Positions 26,731 through 34,356 of a stretch of 64,000 bases of DNA are shown piece after piece. The translations under genes were made by a program, and so were the position numbers. The notes beneath the pieces were generated by a model that saw only the letters and a program-made list of their open reading frames with translations, did no database searches and was not told where the DNA came from. The first letter of the stretch is position 1, and each line of letters begins with the position of its first letter. Origin of the DNA: Roseburia sp. 499 (GTDB lineage Bacteria > Bacillota > Clostridia > Lachnospirales > Lachnospiraceae); the NCBI RefSeq assembly GCF_001940225.2, contig NZ_CP135164.1:3317826-3381825 (forward strand), in the 5' to 3' direction.

Positions 26731-27606
26731 ATGGAAGGCATAGTAAAAGCGCTATATAACTGTGCGTTTACCGTCTGGAATGCTCTCATGGAGATTGCAA
26801 TGACGCTCTTTACTACAAGTCCTAAACTGGCAGCAGGAGGAACACCATATTCAACGGTGCACACATTTTATAATGCAATAGCAGATGCGACTGTACCAAT
26901 TGCGACAGTGTTTTTTATCATTGCAATTTATAAGTCAGTCATATCGGCACCGCCCGGACAGCAGGCACAAAGGTTTCTGCATGATGCGTTAAGATACTGC
27001 ATTATCTTATATATCGCAGCGAATATGTGGAGCATTATGGGTTACATCATTGATTTCACAGATGGAATTACAGGAAAGCTATCTGCAGTTAGTGGTTACA
27101 CATTATCCGTAAGTGGAGATATGGAAACGATTATAGAGGATTGCTTGAAACTACCAAGTTTTGAGCTATCTGGAGAGTGGCTTGAAAAGTTCTGGAGTAC
27201 AATCGGATGTTCATTGTTGTTCTTGATTGGCGGTATCGTATTGCTATTTATTATGGTTGCAAGTTGTTTATCTATCATAAGTAGCGGATTCCAGAGAATC
27301 TTAAAGCCACTTATGATTCTGCCATTTGCAGGAATTGCTATTGCACTTGGAGCTGGAGGTCACGATATTTCAAGATCACTTGTAACATATATCAAGACTT
27401 TCTTTGGATTCTGCATATCTGGAGCTTTGATGGTAGTAGCGGTAAAAACGGGTGTATCGTTATGTACGAATTTGGTGAATTTTGATCTCGCAGGTGCATC
27501 GAATATCTATAAGTGCATCTTAATTACCGTTCAGATGGCAATCACACCAATTGTAATCAGTGGACTTGTAAAGGGTAGTGATGCAATCACTGCAAGAATG
27601 TTCTAG
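26731..27606 (+). CDS. VirB6/TrbL-like conjugal membrane protein
   Basis: A 291-residue polytopic membrane protein with about five to six hydrophobic helices (near 50-75, 87-105, 145-180, 190-210, 225-245 and 255-280). This pattern and its position between the VirB2-like and PrgI-like genes fit the VirB6/TrbL channel component of Gram-positive systems. AAAGGAG lies before the ATG. Confidence 0.82.
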   Translation: MEGIVKALYNCAFTVWNALMEIAMTLFTTSPKLAAGGTPYSTVHTFYNAIADATVPIATVFFIIAIYKSVISAPPGQQAQRFLHDALRYCIILYIAANMWSIMGYIIDFTDGITGKLSAVSGYTLSVSGDMETIIEDCLKLPSFELSGEWLEKFWSTIGCSLLFLIGGIVLLFIMVASCLSIISSGFQRILKPLMILPFAGIAIALGAGGHDISRSLVTYIKTFFGFCISGALMVVAVKTGVSLCTNLVNFDLAGASNIYKCILITVQMAITPIVISGLVKGSDAITARMF

Positions 27607-27622
27607 GAAGGAGAGATTAGTT

Positions 27623-28171
27623 ATGGCGCAAATGAACAGAAATGTAAATTTGGAAGAGATTGATTCGGATGCATTATTCGGTATCGATGCCTTAAAGAAC
27701 CAGACGATATTGCAAAAAATAGTGTTTTTCGGAAGTGTCATTGCAGGAGTGCTAGTTAATGTGTTGCTCCCACTGTATTATGACACCCCAAGAATAGTAT
27801 GCATTCTTATCTTTTTGGGGCTTCTATTAGTGGGAGTAGCAATTGGCTGTAATTATACAGAGGACATGACTTATGGAAAGTATCTGTATTGCTTTTTCTT
27901 TAAGCCGTCTATATCCCTTCAGTATGTATCAACAGAGGATGTAGAGAAGGTAAAGGAAAAGGCCATTGTCTTAAAGAAAGAGGAAGAAATGACCTTAAGT
28001 CGACAGCAGCAGGCAGATCCTGCAGAGCAAAGAAAGCTTTTGATTAAGTTAGTTGCTTTTGTGTTGGTTATCGTAGTAGCGATTGGTTCGGTATTTATTT
28101 ACAAAGGAATTAATGAAGGAAACAACCTCCACCATGAGGCGGGGGAGATTATGGAGGAAACAGATGAATAG
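27623..28171 (+). CDS. PrgI/VirB3-like membrane protein
   Basis: A 182-residue protein with two close hydrophobic segments (about 32-52 and 56-75), a cytoplasmic stretch, and a third hydrophobic segment near the C-terminus (about 148-166). The paired helices and an N-terminal polar tail resemble PrgI/VirB3 proteins that bind VirB4 at the membrane; the extra C-terminal helix is unusual. The ATG at 27623 follows AAGGAG; a longer frame starts inside the previous gene. It overlaps the next gene by eight bases. Confidence 0.65.
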   Translation: MAQMNRNVNLEEIDSDALFGIDALKNQTILQKIVFFGSVIAGVLVNVLLPLYYDTPRIVCILIFLGLLLVGVAIGCNYTEDMTYGKYLYCFFFKPSISLQYVSTEDVEKVKEKAIVLKKEEEMTLSRQQQADPAEQRKLLIKLVAFVLVIVVAIGSVFIYKGINEGNNLHHEAGEIMEETDE

Positions 28172-29444
28172 AGAAATGAAAGAATACGCAGATTTAGCTA
28201 GACTTCTTGAAACTGAATTCCATGAGAGACAGGATGCAGGAATCTTAGCAAATCTCAATAAGAAAAACATTGAAGGATTACATGTCACAAGAGAGAAGAT
28301 TCTTTCAGACATGAGAAGACAGTTAACAGAGTATCAGGATGAAGAGGGTAACGAGCTTACCAGTGAAGAAAAGGATCTTGTGATTGATCTCATTAAGAAA
28401 GAGTTATGGGGTTATGGGATCATTGATGATCTGATTCATGACAAGGGAATTTCTGATATTAAGCTTTATGGGCCAAGTAGAGTCCGTACCAAAAGAACAG
28501 GTAAGAGAGAAGAGGCAGCAGTTACTTTTGCTGATGATGCAGCTTACAAGATGTTTGTTACAAAGCTTCTTGAAAGAAACAAGGTAAACCTTGGTACTGC
28601 CAATGCGATTCAGACTTTTACTGATGCAACTCAGGATGATTTTATCTTACGAATCACGATTATCTCTGGACTTTTGGTGGATGGTGGAAAACCAGTAGTG
28701 GCGATTCGAAAGATTCCAAAGGATAAGTACACACTTGAGAATCTTGAAAAGGCTGGAATGTTTAAGCACAGAGCATCCGGCAGAACTATCAAGTTGGATC
28801 GTTCTGGTATTAAGAAGTATTTTTCTGAGGATAATACAGATTTCAATACCCTTATGAATCAGATGATTCGATCAAAAGGGATTCTTTTTACCGGTAAGGG
28901 AGCAAGTGGTAAGACAACTCTTATGAATGCCATGATTGCTGAAATCCCATTTGATGAGTCGGTGATGATTTGCCAGGAAAATGCAGAGTTATTTGACCTT
29001 GTGCATCCAGACTTATTTAGTTGTCATGTAATGACCAATCAGGGTGATTCAAAGATTAGCTATGAGCTTGGTGATTTAACAAGAGCAGCACTTCTTGTTG
29101 ACCTTGACCGTGTGATTGTAGGTGAAGTAAAGGAAGGTTCAGAAGCAGCTGGTCTTTCAAAGGCATCTATGACAGGACATAAGTGTTGGACTTCTGTTCA
29201 CGGAGAAAGTTGTGAGATGGCAGTAGATAAGATGGCAGATTATATCAGCCAGGCTACTGGATATTCCACAAGAGATTCTTTAAAGCAGTTACAGGGTTTT
29301 GAGTATGTAGTGCATCTTCGTAACTTTATGGTAGATGAGATTATCAGAATCGCTGGCTGGGATAAGGAAAGAGAAGCTTTGATTTTTGAGACTGTATATC
29401 CTTTTGTGGCGAAAGGAGTAGGAGATGAGAAAACGAGTTGTTAG
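28164..29444 (+). CDS. CpaF/TadA-like secretion ATPase, second of two
   Basis: A 426-residue VirB11/CpaF-superfamily ATPase. Walker A is G244-KGASGKT, and the Asp and His boxes (VIVGEVKEGSEAAGLSKASMTG, CWTSVHGES) are present. The start ATG 28164 has GGAGG six bases upstream and overlaps the preceding stop. Its neighbours are TadB, TadC and TadE-like genes, so it probably drives the Tad-type pilus part; the paralogue at 8096 may serve the channel, or the two may form one mixed machine. Confidence 0.88.
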   Translation: MNREMKEYADLARLLETEFHERQDAGILANLNKKNIEGLHVTREKILSDMRRQLTEYQDEEGNELTSEEKDLVIDLIKKELWGYGIIDDLIHDKGISDIKLYGPSRVRTKRTGKREEAAVTFADDAAYKMFVTKLLERNKVNLGTANAIQTFTDATQDDFILRITIISGLLVDGGKPVVAIRKIPKDKYTLENLEKAGMFKHRASGRTIKLDRSGIKKYFSEDNTDFNTLMNQMIRSKGILFTGKGASGKTTLMNAMIAEIPFDESVMICQENAELFDLVHPDLFSCHVMTNQGDSKISYELGDLTRAALLVDLDRVIVGEVKEGSEAAGLSKASMTGHKCWTSVHGESCEMAVDKMADYISQATGYSTRDSLKQLQGFEYVVHLRNFMVDEIIRIAGWDKEREALIFETVYPFVAKGVGDEKTSC

Positions 29445-30507
29445 TTTGGCACTTATTACAGCAATGGCATTTTCATTAACTGGATGCGGAATGTTTAATA
29501 CGCTTCTTGGTTTGTCAAATGATAAGCCTACAAGCTTTAAGGATGTAAATGATCTTGAAAGTGGAAATGCTTATGTATGGCATCATGAGGGCGGAAAGAT
29601 AGAAGAGGATCTTAAGAAGGCCAGTGATAAGAATGTATTTTTTACCTGCATTACTGGGAATTACAACTTTAAGAAAAAGGAACTGGAGGAAGTAACAGAA
29701 TATCCAAGAAGCATTTGGATTGATACATCTACGGATTCAAAGATTCCAACAGTGATGGCAGGAGATTATCTTTTATACGTGCATGATGAGACGGTACCGG
29801 AATCCATTGTCTTTGAACGATTTGCTGATTACGGATATACGATTGGTATTTCTAATATGCAAGCAGATATGGGAGGACATTATTATCTGATGTTTGCTGA
29901 TGTTGAGGACGATGATTACAAGTACTTCATTGACATGGAGTCAGATGCATCGGAGCTTACAAAGCTTGGTGTTATCTCAAAGCTTTACCTTGATAAGGTA
30001 GGGAATATGAGAGTAGATAAGGATTCGGTATCGGATGGTGGAACTGTTCTTAATCTTAAAAAGGACAAGACATACACCTGCGAGTTTTACACAGGAACTT
30101 ATTATCAAGATTTTAGCTTAAAGGCCAATATCCATAGTTTTGGAAGCTTTGAGAGATTTGTAAGTTACGATTACGAGTTTATGCATAGCAATGTAATTGC
30201 GATTAAGATTCCAGATTACTTTGTCAGTGGATATTACTTTGTAAATGGTGTAGGGCTTTTTAGGTATGTATCTGATACTGATGCAAAGGCATATAACGGA
30301 GAAGCTTATGATCCAAACATCAACTGGAACGAGCCTATGATTCTTTATAACGAAGATGGAACCGTTTTATATGATCCAAGTGATCCTGATAGCAACAAGC
30401 CAAACATCGATGATATCTCAGACCCAGGAGATTATGGGGATGTGGATATAAATGTGCCAATAGAAGTAGAAGAAAAGGAGGAAGATGCAAGTGGAGGTAG
30501 TAGTTAA
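29425..30507 (+). CDS. Lipoprotein of the transfer/pilus block
   Basis: A 360-residue exported protein with a lipobox: MRKRVVSLALITAMAFSLTG then Cys21. The mature part is mixed alpha/beta without a familiar domain and ends in an acidic, Glu/Asp-rich tail. It overlaps the ATPase gene by 20 bases. In Tad systems a lipoprotein (TadD-like role) is common, but this sequence does not show tetratricopeptide repeats, so the role is only suggested by place. Confidence 0.78.
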   Translation: MRKRVVSLALITAMAFSLTGCGMFNTLLGLSNDKPTSFKDVNDLESGNAYVWHHEGGKIEEDLKKASDKNVFFTCITGNYNFKKKELEEVTEYPRSIWIDTSTDSKIPTVMAGDYLLYVHDETVPESIVFERFADYGYTIGISNMQADMGGHYYLMFADVEDDDYKYFIDMESDASELTKLGVISKLYLDKVGNMRVDKDSVSDGGTVLNLKKDKTYTCEFYTGTYYQDFSLKANIHSFGSFERFVSYDYEFMHSNVIAIKIPDYFVSGYYFVNGVGLFRYVSDTDAKAYNGEAYDPNINWNEPMILYNEDGTVLYDPSDPDSNKPNIDDISDPGDYGDVDINVPIEVEEKEEDASGGSS

Positions 30508-30508
30508 G

Positions 30509-31441
30509 ATGATTCCCTGGGCGCTCATATTTCTCTTTGCATTTCTCTTTATGTTTATTGTTCATAAGAGATTTGTTGAGAACAATGTCTGGGGAAAACT
30601 TGTAAAGAAATATAAGGATAATGTGGATGCAAAGGTGTTATCGGAAGCCGAGTTCGTAACGAGATTTGGTGCCATTGAGAATAATTCCCTTTTGTATAAG
30701 CTTGATCGAATGATGCTTGTCAGTGGTATTAAGAACAGATTTAAGTTTGCAAATGGCGAAACGTTCTTAGGAGCGCTGATTCTAGCTGCGATTGCAGGTT
30801 TCTTTGAGGGGACGATTCTCTTTCAAAATGGATTGGTTGGTATCTTTTTAGCTTGTGCCCAGGCAGTAGTTCTTTATGGAATTGTCATGGCACTTGCAGG
30901 AAAGACTTACAACCAGATTGAGGATAACACAGCGATTTTTATATCCATCTTATCTAATCATGCAAAGGGTAGCAGTGATATCGTAACAATCTTTCAGAAT
31001 ACGATTCCGTCTCTATCTGGTCCACTTAAGCGAATTGCAGAGAAGTTTGTGATGGACGCAGAAGCAACGGGAAATGTAGATATTGCTTTTGATTATATGA
31101 AAGAGTCGGTAGACAACAGACAGTTGCAGACCATCATTGTAAACCTAAAAAACTGTATGCATTATCAGGCAAATTATGAAGAGGTGTTAGCTCAGATGAT
31201 GAGCCAGGTGGCAGCAGGATTATCAGCGCGAGAAGACAGAAAGAATATTCTGTTTTCCATGAAGATGACACTTGTTGTTATCAGTATCATGGCGGTAGTT
31301 ATCGTTCTTATTATTGGAGCGGGTCTTGATATTGATGTAGCAGGAAGTTTGACAGGAACAATTGTAGGACAGATTTTACTTCTGATTACTGGCCTTTTAT
31401 ATCTGATGGTCGGTATCAAGATGTTTAAGACAGACAAGTAA
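30509..31441 (+). CDS. TadB-like pilus platform membrane protein
   Basis: A 310-residue inner-membrane protein of the T2SS F/TadB type. Hydrophobic segments occur at the N-terminus (about 2-18), near 90-130 and two at the C-terminus (about 245-300); a cytoplasmic helical domain lies between. GGAGGT ends ten bases before ATG 30509, which starts just after the lipoprotein stop; an in-frame ATG at 30485 with GGAGG three bases upstream is the alternative and would add eight residues. It should bind the ATPase at 28164. Confidence 0.8.
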   Translation: MIPWALIFLFAFLFMFIVHKRFVENNVWGKLVKKYKDNVDAKVLSEAEFVTRFGAIENNSLLYKLDRMMLVSGIKNRFKFANGETFLGALILAAIAGFFEGTILFQNGLVGIFLACAQAVVLYGIVMALAGKTYNQIEDNTAIFISILSNHAKGSSDIVTIFQNTIPSLSGPLKRIAEKFVMDAEATGNVDIAFDYMKESVDNRQLQTIIVNLKNCMHYQANYEEVLAQMMSQVAAGLSAREDRKNILFSMKMTLVVISIMAVVIVLIIGAGLDIDVAGSLTGTIVGQILLLITGLLYLMVGIKMFKTDK

Positions 31442-31458
31442 GAAAGGAGGACGATGGA

Positions 31459-32298
31459 TTGATTAAGATTTTATATGCATTATTGTTTATCATTGCATTT
31501 TCTCTTGCCCAGGGCATTGTATATCTCATCAGAGGTACAACCCCAGCAAAGGAAGCAAAGAAGACAATCAATAAGGTGAAGAGTTCATCTGTATTAACAA
31601 GGTTTGTCGCTGAGAAGCAGATTGAGCTTAAGAAGATGGGAGCCGGAGTTCTCCTTAAAGATCAGATGACAGTAAGTCAGTGGTACATGTTTAAAGCTTT
31701 AATGGCAGCAGCATTTGGAATGATTACATTCTTTATCATAAGTGGAGTTATGAATTCAGCTGTTGGTAAACCATTAACAGTTGTGGCAGGAGTACTTGGC
31801 TGGTTCTTCTTAGATGTGATTTTAAGATTACAGAACAAGTCATCTAATGACGAGATGATGCCTGACATCATGGAAATGAGTAGATCCGTGCTCTATGGAA
31901 AACGGGGCGGTCAGTACATTGCAGATGCACTTAAGGATTCTGTAATCGTAGTTGAGAATAAGCGTCTTAAGACAGCGCTTATGAAGCTTCGAAGTGAGCT
32001 TGATTCTGGAAGATCCTTAGATAGCTGTCTTTATGAGCTTGAGATGAGCTTTTCCAATGGTGAGATTAGTTCGTTCTGTACTGTCATTAAGTCCTTGCAG
32101 TCAACAGGTCAGGTAGATGAAGCGCTTCGTACACTAGAAAGTAACATTGAAAGAGAGCAGGTCAGTGTAAATAAGAGACGTTGTATTGTACTTGAGCAGA
32201 AGACAATGCTTTATGTAGTATTTATCGCTATGGATATCTTAGCCATGATACTTTATTGCATTGTTATGAAGTTATTAGAGCTTCAGATTGGATTTTAA
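31459..32298 (+). CDS. TadC-like pilus platform membrane protein
   Basis: A 279-residue paralogue-type partner of TadB. It starts at TTG 31459, eight bases after GGAGG; the ATG at 31454 is followed at once by a stop, so TTG is the only reasonable start. Hydrophobic segments lie at the N-terminus, near 75-115 and at the C-terminus (about 250-275), around a cytoplasmic domain (MMPDIMEMSRSVLYGKRGGQ onward) typical of TadC. Confidence 0.8.
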   Translation: MIKILYALLFIIAFSLAQGIVYLIRGTTPAKEAKKTINKVKSSSVLTRFVAEKQIELKKMGAGVLLKDQMTVSQWYMFKALMAAAFGMITFFIISGVMNSAVGKPLTVVAGVLGWFFLDVILRLQNKSSNDEMMPDIMEMSRSVLYGKRGGQYIADALKDSVIVVENKRLKTALMKLRSELDSGRSLDSCLYELEMSFSNGEISSFCTVIKSLQSTGQVDEALRTLESNIEREQVSVNKRRCIVLEQKTMLYVVFIAMDILAMILYCIVMKLLELQIGF

Positions 32299-32310
32299 GG
32301 AGGTGGCAGC

Positions 32311-32727
32311 ATGAAGTTATTAAAGAAAAAGCGCAAAGCCTCCGTCATTGAAAACACGCTTGTGATGTTTATCAATCTGGTTTTAGTCTGTGCATTCCTT
32401 GTGATTATCTTTGGTGCCTTTTCTGGCATCAGTGATAAGTGGGGAATGAGACAGGTGGCAAGAGAGTACATGCTGATTATGGAGACAGAAGGATATCTTA
32501 AGCCAGCAGATCAGGCAGCACTTAAGGCAGAGCTTGAAGGTTATGGACTGTACAATATCAGTTTTTCGGGAACCACAACCAGTGAAGTGAATTATGGAGA
32601 CAGAATTTATCTTTGTATCAGTGGAACCTATGATGACAATATTTTATCTTTTGCCGGAGCTATATCTAAGTATACGACTCATCCAAGTACCATTACGATA
32701 AAACGCCAGACAACGGCGAAGCAGTAA
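32311..32727 (+). CDS. TadE-like pseudopilin (DUF4320-type)
   Basis: A 138-residue protein: a basic leader KLLKKKRKASVIENTLVMF runs into one hydrophobic helix (about 15-38), followed by a small beta-rich domain. This is the architecture of TadE-type pseudopilins; the Glu in the SVIENTL segment sits where pilins have their conserved acidic residue. AAGGAGGTGG precedes the ATG. Confidence 0.7.
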   Translation: MKLLKKKRKASVIENTLVMFINLVLVCAFLVIIFGAFSGISDKWGMRQVAREYMLIMETEGYLKPADQAALKAELEGYGLYNISFSGTTTSEVNYGDRIYLCISGTYDDNILSFAGAISKYTTHPSTITIKRQTTAKQ

Positions 32728-32739
32728 GGCGGTGGTATT

Positions 32740-33309
32740 GTGAAGAAACTGATTAAAAGAAAGAAGCAGGCGACAGGAGCTTTTGGATATTTGTTTATGT
32801 TCATGACGGTGTTGATTGTAGCAATTATCACTTTATATATGGCGCAGGTAAGTAAGCTTATGACTCATCAGCATCATGTGGATGATTCGTTAGCAGATGC
32901 AGTTTTAGCAAGTCTTGTAGCAGATGATGTGTACTATTTTGAAACTTATGAGCTTACAGGTACACCAGTTGTAAGATTTAGAGATAAGGATAAATCTTAT
33001 GCAATCTTTAAGGATTGTATGAATGATTCGGTATCAGAAACAGATGGATTCTATTACAACTTTGGTTTTGATACCTTTATCTGTTATGAGGTGGAAGGTA
33101 ATATCGTAAAGGCTACGGAGTATTCTGGTAATGGCGGTTATAAAAGGACATGGACTGCAAGGATTGGCTCTGAAAGAACTCCCACTGGAGAAGTGGTAAA
33201 AGAAACATCAGCCTATGGCAGGGTAAGATTTGGAATCAAGAGCATTATTAATGGAAATTTGATAACAAAAACCAAAGACATTTATTGTACTTTGGAAATC
33301 AACAATTAG
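32740..33309 (+). CDS. TadE/TadF-like pseudopilin
   Basis: A 189-residue protein starting at GTG 32740. A basic leader (KKLIKRKKQATGAFGYLF) leads into one hydrophobic helix (about 14-36), followed by an exported mixed domain. It is probably the second minor pseudopilin of the Tad machine, paired with the gene before it. The Gly followed by a hydrophobic stretch could be a prepilin peptidase site. Confidence 0.65.
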   Translation: MKKLIKRKKQATGAFGYLFMFMTVLIVAIITLYMAQVSKLMTHQHHVDDSLADAVLASLVADDVYYFETYELTGTPVVRFRDKDKSYAIFKDCMNDSVSETDGFYYNFGFDTFICYEVEGNIVKATEYSGNGGYKRTWTARIGSERTPTGEVVKETSAYGRVRFGIKSIINGNLITKTKDIYCTLEINN

Positions 33310-33324
33310 GAAGGAGACTATTAT

Positions 33325-34065
33325 ATGTTTGAAAAAAAGATAAGCGAAGAGCAGAAAAAGAAGATGGAAAAAGAGACAAAGAGATCTCTTAAGAAGGAAA
33401 AGAAGGACAAGGCAGCAGACAACAAGATTCTTTCGGTAGTGAAGGTAGTTGTTTTACCGCTTTTATTTGCAGGTATTGTGGTATGTGCAATCTATCTTGC
33501 TATGCAGCAGAAAGCAGTTCAGGATGATCTGAAAACAACGGTTGTCTGCATGAAGGAAGACGTGCCTGCTAATACCTATGTGGAATCAAAGGATATTGAA
33601 AAGTACTTTACGACAGTGAAGGTACAACTTGAAGCAGTACCGGAAAATGCATACAAATCACTTTCGGATTTTTCAAAGGATGGATTCTATATTGAGAATT
33701 CAATGAAAAAATCCCAGATGGTGCTTTCTTGCAATATTGCTTCTAAGGATGAAGTGATGGACAAGTATTTAGCAGGTTATGAGGTAACATCCTTTGATGC
33801 CCAGAACTTTTCTGATGGTGTAAATGGTTCTCTTAGACGAGGGGATATCGTGGATGTATATGCATTGGATCCTGCAACAGAGCTTTTGACTTTATATGCA
33901 GAAAATGTATATGTGGCAGAGGTATATGATAATTCCGGTAAAAAGGTGACAGAGCCTGATGGAATTGCAACAGCATTTACAGTATGGGTAACACCAGATG
34001 AGGTAGAGAGCTTAAATTTGGCGGTTGTGTATGGCGGAGTGCAGATGTATTTGAAGACGGAGTAG
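33325..34065 (+). CDS. CpaB/RcpC-like pilus assembly protein
   Basis: A 246-residue protein with a lysine-rich cytoplasmic N-terminus, one hydrophobic anchor (about 40-58) and an exported SAF-type domain: the segments VVCMKEDVPANTYVESKDIEKYF and GSLRRGDIVDVYAL match CpaB/RcpC proteins of Tad systems. It is the last gene of the transfer block. GAAGGAG precedes the ATG. Confidence 0.8.
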   Translation: MFEKKISEEQKKKMEKETKRSLKKEKKDKAADNKILSVVKVVVLPLLFAGIVVCAIYLAMQQKAVQDDLKTTVVCMKEDVPANTYVESKDIEKYFTTVKVQLEAVPENAYKSLSDFSKDGFYIENSMKKSQMVLSCNIASKDEVMDKYLAGYEVTSFDAQNFSDGVNGSLRRGDIVDVYALDPATELLTLYAENVYVAEVYDNSGKKVTEPDGIATAFTVWVTPDEVESLNLAVVYGGVQMYLKTE

Positions 34066-34117
34066 AGATTTCAATAACTCTTGAAATACGTTAGGAAGCA
34101 ATCTTGGAAAATAATAG

Positions 34118-34146
34118 TTGACAAAATAATGGTGGTGGAATAAAAT
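34118..34146 (+). promoter_or_regulatory. SigA-type promoter before the GTPase leader
   Basis: TTGACA (34118-34123), a 17-base spacer and TAAAAT (34141-34146). It lies between the pilus block and the GTPase module. Transcription would begin near 34153 and run into the terminator at 34272. Confidence 0.7.
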
Positions 34147-34264
34147 GATATTTACAGATGTGACTCTACAAGATGCGAACTACGAAAACGCTGAGTCGAA
34201 GTCATTACCAGTACACGATTTTAGGAACACCACCTTTATCAAGTATGCGGCGAGAGATTTATGA
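34145..34264 (+). CDS. Possible 39-residue small ORF in the GTPase leader
   Basis: An open frame starting MIFTDVTLQD and ending FIKYAARDL, closed by TGA 34262-34264 just before a terminator. GGTGGTGG lies upstream as a weak ribosome binding site. Its ATG overlaps the -10 element of the promoter at 34118, so a transcript from that promoter would miss the start codon. Either the ORF is read from an upstream transcript, or this is a non-coding leader RNA of about 140 bases. Confidence 0.3.
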   Translation: MIFTDVTLQDANYENAESKSLPVHDFRNTTFIKYAARDL

Positions 34265-34271
34265 GATGAGT

Positions 34272-34297
34272 CCGTGCATACGCACGGTTTTTTTTAT
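34272..34297 (+). terminator. Intrinsic terminator in the GTPase leader
   Basis: CCGTGC and GCACGG pair around ATAC, followed by eight T residues. It would separate the short leader transcript from the GTPase gene. Confidence 0.88.
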
Positions 34298-34302
34298 TTT
34301 AT

Positions 34303-34348
34303 AACCTCCTTGTAATAGTCATGTCTGATGATAAATTACAAGGAGGTT
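34303..34348 (+). promoter_or_regulatory. Perfect 14-bp hairpin covering the GTPase ribosome binding site
   Basis: AACCTCCTTGTAAT (34303-34316) is exactly complementary to ATTACAAGGAGGTT (34335-34348), with an 18-base loop. The right arm contains the AGGAGG that serves the ATG at 34357, so the folded RNA would hide the ribosome binding site; the six T residues after it also make it terminator-like. A strong off-state for the GTPase gene is the natural reading. Confidence 0.8.
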
Positions 34349-34356
34349 TTTTCATT

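Noticed and set aside
8096..34065. A separate type II or natural-competence pilus
   Set aside because: The TadB, TadC, TadE and CpaB-like set and its mixing with conjugation genes fit a Tad-type machine better than a competence operon.
34147..34297. Known riboswitch or retron RNA in the GTPase leader
   Set aside because: I could not match it to a known aptamer, and no reverse transcriptase is near; the only RTs belong to group II introns far downstream.
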